Shown here one piece after another: positions 36,871-44,652 of a stretch of 64,000 nucleotides of DNA (position 1 is its first letter; every line of letters starts with the position of its first letter). The position numbers and the translations under genes were made by a program. The notes under the pieces are model-generated. The model saw nothing but the letters and a program-made list of their open reading frames with translations, was not told where the DNA came from and did no database searches. This DNA is from Halorubrum sp. Atlit-26R (lineage in GTDB: Archaea; Halobacteriota; Halobacteria; Halobacteriales; Haloferacaceae): NCBI RefSeq assembly GCF_003666015.1, contig NZ_QPLT01000008.1:1-64000 (forward strand), read 5' to 3'.

Positions 36871-37859
36871 AGTTGAGTGAGAGAGGATGTGGGGTCCCTC
36901 GCCCATCGACAGACTACGATCCCAATGAGACGACGACCGTGGACCGTGGAGACAACGACGCGAAGCCCGACATGAGATCGTGTGCTGACCGTGCTCGAAA
37001 CAGCACCGTGATCGTCGCCGTCGACACCAGAAGTTGAGCTCGCGCACTATATCAGAAACCAGAGAAAAGTGAGACGTGGACCGTCGCAACGACGCCACGA
37101 TCTCGGACGACAGATGAGACGATCGACGACGTCGACACCGTGGAACGAGGCAGCGCACAGCGCAGAGTTGAACCCCAGATGAGTCGCGTGGATCGTCGCC
37201 GTCGACGACGCAGACGATGACCGCACATCGAGTGCGAGCTCACGCTATCGCGTGAGCGATCGCGAGTGTGATCCGCGTTGACCGCGAGCCGACTCGACGC
37301 AGTTCGACACCTGATCGCGTCGCTCGTTGACCGCGTCTCGACGACGTTGACCGCGCTTCCTTGCGCGCGTTACAGCACAGCAACTTTCCGCACGTGGGGT
37401 GCGCGCTCACATCCTGATTTTCCACGGATCGACACCGCCGATAGACGCCGCAACAGCGACGCGAGACGACCCACGTTGATCGCGTTGACCGCGGAGTGCT
37501 CGCGTTGCTCGCGAGAGAGACGACCGTCGATCGCGTCGCGTTCGCACCGCACGTTGAGCGCGTGGAGTCGCGCACAAGCCGCACCGTCGATCGTCGTCGT
37601 CGACAGCGTGGATCGTCGCCCGCGTTGTGAGCCTGACCCCCAGAGAGCGTATCGCGAGTGTGGAGCGCAGAGTCGTGATCGTGGAGTGTGGAGTGGAGTG
37701 CGATCGAGGGAGTGCCGAGTATGATGCGTGCCCCGTGGACCGTCGCCTATCGCGTCGTAACCCCCGATATTCTCTCAAAGCAAAACACTCTTGAAGAATC
37801 CTTACGTGGGGTTGTGATATGGACCGTGGATCTGACCGTGGATCGAGGGGGGTTCGAGC
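36871..37859. repeat. Field of degenerate GTNGAYCG words, no convincing gene
   Basis: Words such as GTGGACCGT, GTGGATCGTCGCC, GTTGACCGCG and GTCGATCGTCG recur more than a dozen times: near 36947, 37075, 37186, 37277, 37327, 37348, 37474, 37484, 37527, 37587, 37609, 37734, 37819 and 37838. Open frames crossing it lack normal composition and starts, and the repeats are not in phase with codons. An origin of transfer, a partition centromere or a decayed region are all possible. Confidence 0.6.
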
Positions 37860-38018
37860 GTGACCGAGCGAGGTCCGACCGCGCGTGCTGATTCCGCCGC
37901 GGAGGAGACCGAGTCGTCGTCGCCAGCGCCGACCGCGAGCGAGTCGCGATCGGAGGAGCCGAGCCGAGACGCGTCAGCCCGCCGTCCCACGTTGCGGTCA
38001 GGGGTGCTGCGGCGATGA
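37860..38018 (+). CDS. Small acidic hypothetical protein
   Basis: A 52-residue frame from GTG at 37860 (MTERGPTARADSAAEETESS...) whose stop overlaps the next start as ATGA. The overlap, strong third-position G/C and halophile-like Glu/Ser content favour a real upstream cistron. There is no recognisable motif and only a weak ribosome-binding site. Confidence 0.4.
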   Translation: MTERGPTARADSAAEETESSSPAPTASESRSEEPSRDASARRPTLRSGVLRR

Positions 38019-38803
38019 GTGGTGAAGTCTCACGACGGAGACCACCGGCGACAGGGATCGTTCCAATTGTGGGAGGCAATGAGGGCCACAGAGAATTCGT
38101 TGAGGAAGTCAGACCGGACGCGGTCATTTTGAGAGTACGGGAGGCGAAAAGGCTATTAGCCAATTACGGGAGAGAGGTTAACTCATGGTTTCCAGACGAG
38201 ACAACAGTCATCACGAGGCGATATGCTGGCAGTAGGGAGGAGTTAGTATTTTCGTGGAGAGAGGAGAAGAATTGGGTTGAGGCGTTTGAGCCGGATTATC
38301 ACATTCCAGCGTTTCGCGTAGTTGAAGCGTCAAATGAGGCGTTTTCGCGCGTGGATGGGTGTGAGCGAACTGCCCTCGGAGCCGAGTGGATGAGAGAGAA
38401 GCTACCAGAGCAGATCAGCATTATACCCTCCGTGAAGGGGGCGAATTTGGATGAACGCACGATATGTGAACAGGTCGTAGGCAAGTTACAGCCCGATATG
38501 CTGGCAGTTGGCTATACAGAGTATTCAGCTGTCAGTAACGGCGAGCAGTCGATTACCGAACACTTGGAAGCCGTGGCACGGGAGACAGCTGAGAAACCAG
38601 TATTACTTCTCGGTAGTGCGTCACCAGACCTGTTGAGCCAACTCCCCGACAACGTGGTCGCAAGCACGCAGGAGCCGCATAATCTCCTGTGGAGGAGGCA
38701 GTCGGAAATACGAAAGTCGTATCGCGACCTTGAGGCGGAGGTACGGGAGGCGTTGGGGTACAGGCACGATGGGGAGGAGACGGAAACAGGAGGGGAGAAG
38801 TAG
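38015..38803 (+). CDS. Hypothetical protein A of a paralogous pair
   Basis: 262 residues, homologous along its length to the next gene. Shared phrases include the start region GIVPIVGG...HREFVE, the SWFPDETTV/SWFPSGTTV block, FEPDYHIP, RVDGC, WMREKLP, IIPSVKG/IIPLVKG, DERTICE and LLLGSASP. The alternating strands with IIP-VKG and GSAS-like turns suggest a TIM-barrel, and there is a faint resemblance to tRNA-guanine transglycosylase-like proteins. I cannot confirm that or point to a catalytic Asp. Codon use is clearly AT-richer than its paralogue and neighbours, suggesting a different origin. Confidence 0.6.
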   Translation: MSGEVSRRRPPATGIVPIVGGNEGHREFVEEVRPDAVILRVREAKRLLANYGREVNSWFPDETTVITRRYAGSREELVFSWREEKNWVEAFEPDYHIPAFRVVEASNEAFSRVDGCERTALGAEWMREKLPEQISIIPSVKGANLDERTICEQVVGKLQPDMLAVGYTEYSAVSNGEQSITEHLEAVARETAEKPVLLLGSASPDLLSQLPDNVVASTQEPHNLLWRRQSEIRKSYRDLEAEVREALGYRHDGEETETGGEK

Positions 38804-38805
38804 AG

Positions 38806-39645
38806 ATGGAGATCGCTCGGAGCGGAGAACGCAAGATCAACGGCAAGCGCGTCAGGGTGCGGCCACCGGTCGGAGGCGTGGTCCCGCGGGTGGAGAAGGG
38901 GCAGGCCCACCGGGAGTTTGTCGAGGCGGTCGAGCCGAACGCGGTGATGTGTAACGTGTTGGCGGCGCGGCGGATCGTGAAGGACGGAGAGACGGCGGAG
39001 TCGTGGTTTCCGTCAGGGACGACCGTGGTAACGACGACGACGATCCCGGACGACGACTTGGCGCGACTGTCGTGGGAACGCGAGGCGGAGATCGTGGAGT
39101 CATTCGCCCCGGATTATCACATTCCGACTGATTATCCGGTGTACGGCGACGACAAGCCGTATCAGCGCGTCGACGGGTGCCGGCGGTGCGCCCGTGGGAC
39201 GCGGTGGATGCGCGAGGAGTTGCCGGCGACGATCGGGATTATCCCGCTGGTGAAGGGAACGACGCCGGACGAGCGCGCGATTTGCGAGCGGTCGGCGGCG
39301 AAGTTGTACCCGGACGTGTTGGCGGTGTACGCGTCGCAGTATTTCAGCGCGGGCGGCGGGGGCGGGCGGAGCCGGCTTGTCGAGGACGTGGAGGCGATCG
39401 CCCGGGAGACGGACGATATGCCGATCCTGATTGTGGGCTCGGCGTCGCCGTGGGTATTGAAGGAACTGCCGGAGTGCGTGGTCGCCGGCGCGGGGCTTCG
39501 AGCATGGCGGGAGCCGGTCGCGCCGCGGTCGAGCGCGCCGCCGGAGATGCGGAGGTCCTACGGCGAGCTGGCGAGCGAGGTCGAGGAGGCGATTCTCGGC
39601 GCGGACGCTGACGTTGAGGGCGCGGCGACGGAGGGGGAGGGGTAG
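38806..39645 (+). CDS. Hypothetical protein B of a paralogous pair
   Basis: 279 residues, G+C-rich paralogue of the preceding gene, starting 2 nt after it with GAGAAGTAG before the ATG. Extra Cys residues (VDGCRRCARGTRW) form a CxxC not present in protein A (GCERTALG), so metal binding may differ between the two. The conserved core covers DYHIPTDYP, IGIIPLVKGTTPDERAICE, DVLAVYASQYF and ILIVGSASPWVLKELP. Around FAPDYHIP the DNA of the two genes is identical for 17 nt although most codons differ elsewhere. Confidence 0.65.
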   Translation: MEIARSGERKINGKRVRVRPPVGGVVPRVEKGQAHREFVEAVEPNAVMCNVLAARRIVKDGETAESWFPSGTTVVTTTTIPDDDLARLSWEREAEIVESFAPDYHIPTDYPVYGDDKPYQRVDGCRRCARGTRWMREELPATIGIIPLVKGTTPDERAICERSAAKLYPDVLAVYASQYFSAGGGGGRSRLVEDVEAIARETDDMPILIVGSASPWVLKELPECVVAGAGLRAWREPVAPRSSAPPEMRRSYGELASEVEEAILGADADVEGAATEGEG

Positions 39646-39647
39646 CG

Positions 39648-40292
39648 ATGGGGGGCGGAGATTCCCGACCGCGTGAGAGCCGGTCAAACGAGTACGAGCC
39701 GCGAGAGCCGGACGACCAGCAGGGACCAGTCTCGGGGAGTACGGGAGGCGAAGGCGACACGGTCCAGACGGAACTGTCGGGGTATGTGCGCGAAGGGAAC
39801 CCGTCCGACGAGGGGCCGGTCCCGGAGTTTGGCGACGGCGAGGATCCGTTCGCGGAGTTGGGCGACGCGGACGGCGAGGACGAGGAGGACGACCGCGGGC
39901 TGTTCATAGAGGTGGGCAAACCGGACGGCGAGGACGACGACGAGGGCGACAACGAGGACGACCGCAGGCCGTTCGCAGAGTTGGGCGACGCAGACGGTGA
40001 GGAAGGACGGGAGGCAGACCCGGCCGAGCGTGCCGAGCAAGCGGCCGAACGGCAAGCCGAGGGCGACGCCGAGAGCGACGGAGCGGATCAGGGTGAGGAA
40101 GGCGAGAGTGCGGCCGGAGGCGAGTCGGAGGCGTCACAGGGGCGAGTGAAGCGTATGGCGGCAATGGCGACGGTGTGGTCCGGCGCGCAGACCGGAACCG
40201 CGGCGGTCGAGAGCGGGGAGCGACGCGCAGAACGGATTGCCGAGTTAGCGGCCCGGCGGGCCGAGGAGGAGGCCACCAACCCGGACGAATAG
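39648..40292 (+). CDS. Acidic repeat protein
   Basis: 214 residues, extremely rich in Asp, Glu and Gly. PFAELGDADGE occurs twice (near 65 and 108) with a related LFIEVGKPDGEDD between them, giving a roughly 21-residue repeat. The last 50 residues are a helical Ala/Glu/Arg stretch. It starts 2 nt after the paralogous pair and closes that operon. No enzyme motif; likely a disordered interaction or DNA-mimic-like protein, the latter being speculation. Confidence 0.6.
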   Translation: MGGGDSRPRESRSNEYEPREPDDQQGPVSGSTGGEGDTVQTELSGYVREGNPSDEGPVPEFGDGEDPFAELGDADGEDEEDDRGLFIEVGKPDGEDDDEGDNEDDRRPFAELGDADGEEGREADPAERAEQAAERQAEGDAESDGADQGEEGESAAGGESEASQGRVKRMAAMATVWSGAQTGTAAVESGERRAERIAELAARRAEEEATNPDE

Positions 40293-40320
40293 GTCGTGAG
40301 GCGATGCGATCGAGCGCCGG

Positions 40321-40349
40321 AGGCACCGCAGAGGCGGCGCGCGGTGCCT
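40321..40349. terminator. Hairpin between convergent genes
   Basis: AGGCACCGC (40321-40329) pairs perfectly with GCGGTGCCT (40341-40349) across an 11-nt loop. It lies between the stops of the acidic protein gene and the opposing membrane protein gene, so a bidirectional terminator is plausible. Confidence 0.5.
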
Positions 40350-40351
40350 GA

Positions 40352-40585
40352 TCAGGCGGCGTATGCGGTCGCGAGGAAGCCGTAGGCACCGAACGCGGCG
40401 ACGAAACTCCCGCGAAGGACGCCCGGTAAGAGGGCGCTCCCCGGGTGGATCGCAGCGACGAGGAGGCCGGCGATCGCCGCGGTGATGAGCGCGGGGATCA
40501 GGTTGAGCGCGAAGGCGATCGTGAGCCGCGCAGCGACGACGCGTTTTGTGAGCGGTTCTGTCGAGGTGGGTGTTGGGTGTGCCAT
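40352..40585 (-). CDS. Tiny two-span membrane protein 1
   Basis: 77 residues. Two hydrophobic helices (about 17-45 and 52-75) follow a short polar N-terminus MAHPTPTSTEPLTKR. It is the minus partner of a bidirectional module. Two further minus-strand genes (42406 and 43280) have the same size and layout, making a loose family. Function unknown; holin-like or inhibitor peptides have this architecture, but nothing here proves it. Confidence 0.6.
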   Translation of the reverse strand: MAHPTPTSTEPLTKRVVAARLTIAFALNLIPALITAAIAGLLVAAIHPGSALLPGVLRGSFVAAFGAYGFLATAYAA

Positions 40586-40695
40586 CGTTCTGTACCCATC
40601 TCTCCGTAAGAGCCGTACCTACTTCAAACCTTCATACTGGAAGTAATGGAAAATATTAAGTCCCCGTGGGGCCATGATCCGATGAGGTCAGAACG
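40586..40695. promoter_or_regulatory. Regulatory module 1, bidirectional
   Basis: Operator CATAC-TGGAAG-TAATG at 40633-40648. Plus side: AATATTAAGT then GATGAGGTCAGAACG before ATG 40696 (63 nt). Minus side: GGTTTGAAGTAGG then a type-B leader before the ATG at 40585 (63 nt). Confidence 0.85.
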
Positions 40696-41043
40696 ATGGC
40701 AACACAGAACCCACAGGAGCCGGAGAGCGGGCCGAATAAGGAGGTCTACGGCTGGGTTTCAGTCCCAGTAGACGTGAAGTGTGACGGCCGGCTGTCGGAC
40801 GGAGAGGTGCGGGCAGCGTTGCTCGCGCAGACGGCCGCGGAGACGGACCCGGAGAACGTCGAGGTTGACAGCTCCGAGGATCTGGACGGCAAGAAGGTAC
40901 ACGTCCGCGGCTGGGCGTCGATCCCGGTCGAGACGGAGTTACCGGCCGCCGCGTCGGACGAGGAAGTGCGGAAGGCGTTGCTGGGGGAGACGGCCGCCGA
41001 AACGACCACAGAGAACGTCGAGGTTGACCACGTAGGGGCGTAG
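40696..41043 (+). CDS. Hypothetical protein with internal duplication
   Basis: 115 residues built of two tandem copies of about 45 residues. GWVSVPVDV then LSDGEVRAALLAQTAAETDP and ENVEVD is repeated as GWASIPVET, ASDEEVRKALLGETAAETTT and ENVEVD. Each copy looks like a strand, a helix and a strand, so the protein may be an intramolecular dimer. No motif known to me. Confidence 0.65.
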   Translation: MATQNPQEPESGPNKEVYGWVSVPVDVKCDGRLSDGEVRAALLAQTAAETDPENVEVDSSEDLDGKKVHVRGWASIPVETELPAAASDEEVRKALLGETAAETTTENVEVDHVGA

Positions 41044-41096
41044 ACAGCGAGATCCCCGTCCCGTTACCCGAGGGGGGAGTTTTTGCCGTACATTTC

Positions 41097-41161
41097 TATA
41101 CTTAGACTAATGGAAAAGACTTAAGTCCCCGTAGCCCCTTGTTACAGTTGAGGTCAGAACG
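41097..41161 (+). promoter_or_regulatory. Regulatory module 2
   Basis: Operator TATAC-TTAGAC-TAATG (41097-41112), core GACTTAAGTCCCCGTAGCC, leader TTACAGTTGAGGTCAGAACG, 65 nt to ATG. Confidence 0.85.
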
Positions 41162-41668
41162 ATGGCACCCACTCAGACCCAGTTGACTGATACGGCGTTT
41201 GGCCCGCGGCCGAGTATCGAGGTCGGAATTTTGGAGGACGGAGCGCGGCTTGATGGGCGCGCTCGGCGGGCAATGTCGAGCCGGATGTTGGTTTTGCCGG
41301 TGTTCGACGGCGACGGCGAGGCGACAGGGACCTACCGCGTGGTCCGGTCGTCGGGGACCTACCGCGTGACACTTGGCGAGGACGGCGGGTGCGACTGCCC
41401 GGACTCCCGTCACCGCGATGCGACGTGTAAGCACCAGCGGCGGGTGGCCCGTGAGATCACGGACGGCCGTGTGCCGAATCCGGGCGAGGAGGTCCACCTG
41501 TTTTTCGCGGACACGGTGCCCGAGATCCGCGGGCGGCTTCGAGACGCCCGCTCGGCGCTTGAGACGGGACAAGTCCCGGCGGGAGCAGACGCGAGCGAAC
41601 TGTCGGAGACGGTCGAGCGGTTCGAGGCGGAGTTGACGAAGGCGGTCGACAAGTACGGCGCGCTGTAA
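41162..41668 (+). CDS. SWIM zinc-finger protein 1
   Basis: 168 residues. GGCDCPDSRHRDATCKHQRR (about residues 78-97) is a complete SWIM motif (CxC, spacer, CxH), which binds zinc and contacts nucleic acid or protein. It is preceded by a beta-hairpin YRVVRSSGTYRVTLGED and followed by a long helical tail from about 125. Paralogues lie at 45674-46093 and 55415-55996. The gene is monocistronic behind its own module. A nucleic-acid-associated role is likely, the exact function unknown. Confidence 0.75.
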   Translation: MAPTQTQLTDTAFGPRPSIEVGILEDGARLDGRARRAMSSRMLVLPVFDGDGEATGTYRVVRSSGTYRVTLGEDGGCDCPDSRHRDATCKHQRRVAREITDGRVPNPGEEVHLFFADTVPEIRGRLRDARSALETGQVPAGADASELSETVERFEAELTKAVDKYGAL

Positions 41669-41914
41669 GCGCGCGCCGGCCTCGGCCGTCGGAGTGACCA
41701 GCGACCAGTAGCCGGGCGGCCAGCGGGATCGAGAGCGAAGTCGAAGCCATAGACGCGCCGAGAGCGTCGCAGCACGCCGGCGCAGCGAGCCGGTGGAACC
41801 GCCCGGGCAAGACGTCGAGGGCGCACAGTCGCCGCGCAGGGCGCGAGCGCGAGCTTGTGAGCAGCGGGTGAACCGGCGCCGGCAGGGTGGAGAGTTTCAC
41901 CCACTTCAAAGTAC
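41669..41914. other. Very G+C-rich intergenic stretch
   Basis: No gene supported. AGCGACCAGTAGCCG (41699-41713) recurs near 44370, and the inverted-repeat words GAGCGCGAGC also recur downstream of other module genes, suggesting shared 3' ends. Confidence 0.4.
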
Positions 41915-41980
41915 CATACGGATAGTAATGTAAAGGCTTAAGTCCCCGTAGCCCCTTGTTACAGTTGAGGTCAGAGAACG
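41915..41980 (+). promoter_or_regulatory. Regulatory module 3
   Basis: Operator CATAC-GGATAG-TAATG (41915-41930), core GGCTTAAGTCCCCGTAGCC, leader TTGAGGTCAGAGAACG (2 nt longer than usual), 66 nt to ATG. Confidence 0.85.
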
Positions 41981-42175
41981 ATGGCAACCGCGAACTCCCC
42001 CACCACGACCGAGACGGACGAGCCGCGAATTGAAGGGCCGATCACCGAGTTTGACCGCTACGGCGACAAGACGGGTGCGACGTACTTCCGCTGTTCCGGG
42101 TGCGGCGTCGAGTCGATCAACAAGAAGGGCATCACGGGCGAGGACGGACACGAGCCGTGCCCGTGCCGCAAGTGA
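41981..42175 (+). CDS. Small zinc-ribbon-like protein
   Basis: 64 residues. YFRCSGCGVESINKKGI and the C-terminal HEPCPCRK supply CxxC and CxC, enough for one zinc ribbon. The N-terminal 25 residues are Thr/Glu-rich and likely disordered. Not recognised beyond that. Confidence 0.65.
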   Translation: MATANSPTTTETDEPRIEGPITEFDRYGDKTGATYFRCSGCGVESINKKGITGEDGHEPCPCRK

Positions 42176-42405
42176 GGTAGGCGCGGCGGCGGGCGGTGTT
42201 GCGGGCGTATCGGAGTCAGGTACCCGCTGGCAGCGGCGGGCGGATTTTCTCCCCGGTCGACGCGTCGAGGAGCAGGGACCGCGCGATCGGCGGCAGTCGC
42301 GAGGTCGACAGTCGCGAGATTGTCGTGCGGTGCGGTAGAACCGGCGCCGGCGCGCAGGGGCCGAGCGTGAGTCTGTGGCGCGAGCGCCGGCGGTGCGGTC
42401 GCCCC

Positions 42406-42636
42406 TCAGTAGATCCGGCCGAACCGAGTAGTGAGGAGCAGCGGGGCGAGCGAGCCGGCGGCGAAGGCAACCGGGAAGATCACGGCGGCGGAGACACCGA
42501 GCGCCGACAGCGTGAGCGCGACAGCAACGCCGAGCGCGGGCGACAACACCGACACCGTGAGCAGCGTCGCCGGAATCGCGGCGGAGTCGAAGACGTTGAG
42601 CGGGCGGTTCGAGCGGGATAGGTCGTTGCGTGCCAT
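42406..42636 (-). CDS. Tiny two-span membrane protein 2
   Basis: 76 residues from ATG 42636, which is set by the conserved leader. Hydrophobic helices at about 21-46 and 48-68; it ends TTRFGRIY, similar to the ATYGRLH end of membrane protein 3. Minus partner of module 4. Confidence 0.62.
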   Translation of the reverse strand: MARNDLSRSNRPLNVFDSAAIPATLLTVSVLSPALGVAVALTLSALGVSAAVIFPVAFAAGSLAPLLLTTRFGRIY

Positions 42637-42746
42637 CGTTTTACCCATCTAATCGTAAGGGGCTGTACCTACTTCAAACCTTCATACGGATAGTAATGTA
42701 AAGACTTAAGTCCCCGTAGTCCCTTGTTACAGTTGAGGTCAGAACG
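42637..42746. promoter_or_regulatory. Regulatory module 4, bidirectional
   Basis: Operator CATAC-GGATAG-TAATG (42683-42698). Plus: GACTTAAGTCCCCGTAG, leader TTGAGGTCAGAACG, 64 nt to ATG. Minus: GGTTTGAAGTAGG, leader CCTTACGATTAGATGGG, 62 nt to ATG 42636. Confidence 0.87.
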
Positions 42747-43013
42747 ATGGCAGACGACAACGACACGACCGACGACGTGGAAGTGACGAAGAACGAACGA
42801 GTTACCACCGGTTCAACGATGGTCGGGAAGGTGACGCGCGGCGAGGATACGCGCGATCAGGACACCCTGAAAATCAAAGGCCGCGGCGAGACGATGGAGG
42901 AGGCCGCGGAGGACTTCGCGGAGGGGCTTGAGAAGGCCGAGGAAGGCAACTTCGCGGAGCGGCTTCGGGCGCTCGGGAACGAGACGGACGACGAGGAGGA
43001 GAGCGACGAGTAG
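42747..43013 (+). CDS. Small acidic hypothetical protein
   Basis: 88 residues. The middle, MVGKVTRGEDTRDQDTLKIK then GRGETMEEAAEDFAEGLEKA, is an amphipathic helix after two strands. I recall similar small proteins on haloarchaeal plasmids (TRGxxTRDQD), but they have no known function. The C-terminus is strongly acidic. Confidence 0.65.
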   Translation: MADDNDTTDDVEVTKNERVTTGSTMVGKVTRGEDTRDQDTLKIKGRGETMEEAAEDFAEGLEKAEEGNFAERLRALGNETDDEEESDE

Positions 43014-43204
43014 CCGGCGGAGAGCCGGCGGCGACGGCCGGTGTGTCGAGCGGCAAGCGGCGGCGGGCTGTTTTCACGGCGGTGCGGTCGACGTCCAGCG
43101 GGCGGTGAGCAGCGGCGCACAGCGACGTGAGCGACGTGTGCGGCGTCGAGGTGCGTCAAGGTGCGTCGAGACGGCCGAGGCCGTGAGCAACAGCAGCGCG
43201 GAGC

Positions 43205-43232
43205 AGCGCCAGCGTGAGCTCGCGCTCGGCGG
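43205..43232. terminator. Palindrome between convergent genes
   Basis: AGCGTGAGCTCGCGCTCGGC (43211-43230) contains a near-perfect inverted repeat centred on GAGCTC. The same 20 bases occur at 44471-44490 in the next convergent gap, so a shared bidirectional terminator is likely. Confidence 0.45.
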
Positions 43233-43279
43233 TGCGAGTCGGAAAGAGGGAGTCGGGCGCGAGGCCGCCGCGGGCCGGC

Positions 43280-43498
43280 TTAGTGGAGCCGGCCGTAGGT
43301 CGCGAGCAGGACCATCGAGGCGAGGCCGCCGACAGCGAACGCGGCGAGGCCGATGATGATCGGCGGTGCGCCGAACGCGTTGAGCGTGAAGCCGACAGTC
43401 GGCCCGAACAGGGCGGGGCCGAGGAACGCCAGCAGCAGCGAAACGGTCAGGTCGGCGGTGCTGAAGTCGTTGAGGTGGGTCGTGTTCGTGGGTGCCAT
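43280..43498 (-). CDS. Tiny two-span membrane protein 3
   Basis: 72 residues, MAPTNTTHLNDFSTADLTVS then helices at about 18-43 and 46-66. Same size, orientation and module arrangement as the genes ending at 40352 and 42406. Start fixed by the type-B leader. Confidence 0.62.
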   Translation of the reverse strand: MAPTNTTHLNDFSTADLTVSLLLAFLGPALFGPTVGFTLNAFGAPPIIIGLAAFAVGGLASMVLLATYGRLH

Positions 43499-43610
43499 CG
43501 TTCTGTTCCCATCTAATCGTAAGGGCCCCCACCCACTTAACTTTTTCCATTAGTCCCCGTATGAAGGTTTAAGGTGATAGCGCCCTATGATCCGATGAGG
43601 TCAGAGAACG
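43499..43610. promoter_or_regulatory. Regulatory module 5, bidirectional, inverted operator
   Basis: Operator reads CATAC-GGGGAC-TAATG on the minus strand (43563 to 43548), 65 nt from ATG 43498. On the plus side it is followed by AAGGTTTAAGGTGATAG and GATGAGGTCAGAGAACG, 63 nt to ATG 43611. Confidence 0.85.
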
Positions 43611-43952
43611 ATGGCAACCCCGGAACAAGCGGCCGACGACGACAACGGCATTCAGGAATTGTACGAATCGCCCCCGGACATTGGGACGTGGGTCCGTGTG
43701 TGGACTGACAACTACGCGCTGCGGTTGTGGGTCGAGAAGACGGTGCCGGCCGAGGCGGGCGCCGTGGTGGACGACGAGGTGAAGATCATCGGCGAGGGCC
43801 GAGGCTTCGAGACGGACGCAGATCACGGGCAGACGAAGGTCGAGGTCGAGGACACGGCCGACGGCTACGACGCGTATGTCAGTTACCACTACCCCGACCG
43901 CTCGGGGTCGAAGCGGAATATCCCGGTCGAGCGGGTGGAGGTGGTCCAATGA
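43611..43952 (+). CDS. Hypothetical protein, beta-rich
   Basis: 113 residues with likely strands at TWVRVWTDNYALRLWVEKTV, DDEVKIIGEGRGF, QTKVEVED and YDAYVSYHYPD, suggesting a small barrel. First cistron of a pair; its stop overlaps the next ATG (CAATGA). Not recognised. Confidence 0.62.
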   Translation: MATPEQAADDDNGIQELYESPPDIGTWVRVWTDNYALRLWVEKTVPAEAGAVVDDEVKIIGEGRGFETDADHGQTKVEVEDTADGYDAYVSYHYPDRSGSKRNIPVERVEVVQ

Positions 43953-44332
43953 CGGTCGCGACGGGCAACGTGACGCGGATCCCGGAGTCATACGACACGC
44001 TCCAAGAGATCGACGCGACGGGCGCGGAGATCGTGAACGCGATCCCGGAGGTGGACCAACAGCGGCTTATCGAGTGGTACGACCGAGACGGCGGCAACTA
44101 CTCGGGCCCTTCGGCGGAGAAGGCGGACAACCTCGCGGACGAACTCCCGGAGGAAGTGTTGGACGACTGGGAGACGTGGATCCACGAGGCAATTCGACCC
44201 GGTCGCGGGGAAGTCGTGATGTACGTCCTTGAGGCCCGCGAGGACGTGTATATCCATACCAACGCCGTAGACTACGAGATCGTGATGAATCTCGGAGAGC
44301 CGCCGGTCGATCCGGATCAGTTGATGGTGTAA
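43949..44332 (+). CDS. Hypothetical protein, second cistron
   Basis: 127 residues, start at the ATGA overlap. A helical N-terminal half (YDTLQEIDATGAEIVNAIPE, KADNLADELPEEVLDDWETW) precedes a strand-rich end (EVVMYVLEAREDVYIHTNAV). No known motif. Translational coupling suggests it works with the preceding protein. Confidence 0.62.
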   Translation: MTVATGNVTRIPESYDTLQEIDATGAEIVNAIPEVDQQRLIEWYDRDGGNYSGPSAEKADNLADELPEEVLDDWETWIHEAIRPGRGEVVMYVLEAREDVYIHTNAVDYEIVMNLGEPPVDPDQLMV

Positions 44333-44652
44333 GCGGGCGGCGGCGATCGCCCGCGCTTCCGCGGAGAGAACAGCGACCAGTAGCCGCGGCGACGGCGGCC
44401 GAGGTGGAGAGCGGCGGAGTCGTCGAGCAGGCGGGAAGGGTGTGCTGCGAGCGCGCTCCATGCTGGTGTGAGCGTGAGCTCGCGCTCGGCGCGGAGAGAG
44501 TCGGACAGGTGGAGTCGTGAGAGAAACAGCGACAGCGACGCGAGCAGCGCCGAGAGGGCGCCGTGAAGCGCCCGGAGGACGTCGAGCGGCCGGAGGTGCC
44601 GGCGGCCGCGACGAGGTCGGCAGTCGCGAGGCCGCGGGGCGGCCGTGGGCGC
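44333..44652. other. G+C-rich convergent intergenic region with palindrome
   Basis: No gene supported. AGCGACCAGTAGCCG (near 44370) repeats the 41699 word, and the GAGCTC-centred palindrome at 44471-44490 repeats 43211-43230. Probably 3' ends and terminators of the flanking convergent genes. Confidence 0.45.

Noticed and set aside
37052-37778. Several frames of 60-148 residues in the GTNGAYCG field
   Set aside because: Arg/Ser/Thr-rich composition, unlike haloarchaeal proteins; repeats are not in codon phase and no leader is present.
41410-41987. Minus-strand frames of 156-176 residues over the first SWIM gene and its downstream gap
   Set aside because: They are shadows of the plus gene plus G+C-rich intergenic DNA; starts do not follow a minus-strand module leader.
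42196-42621. Plus-strand 141-residue frame rich in Arg, Gly and Glu
   Set aside because: Runs antisense to the module-driven membrane protein gene at 42406-42636 and lacks a leader.
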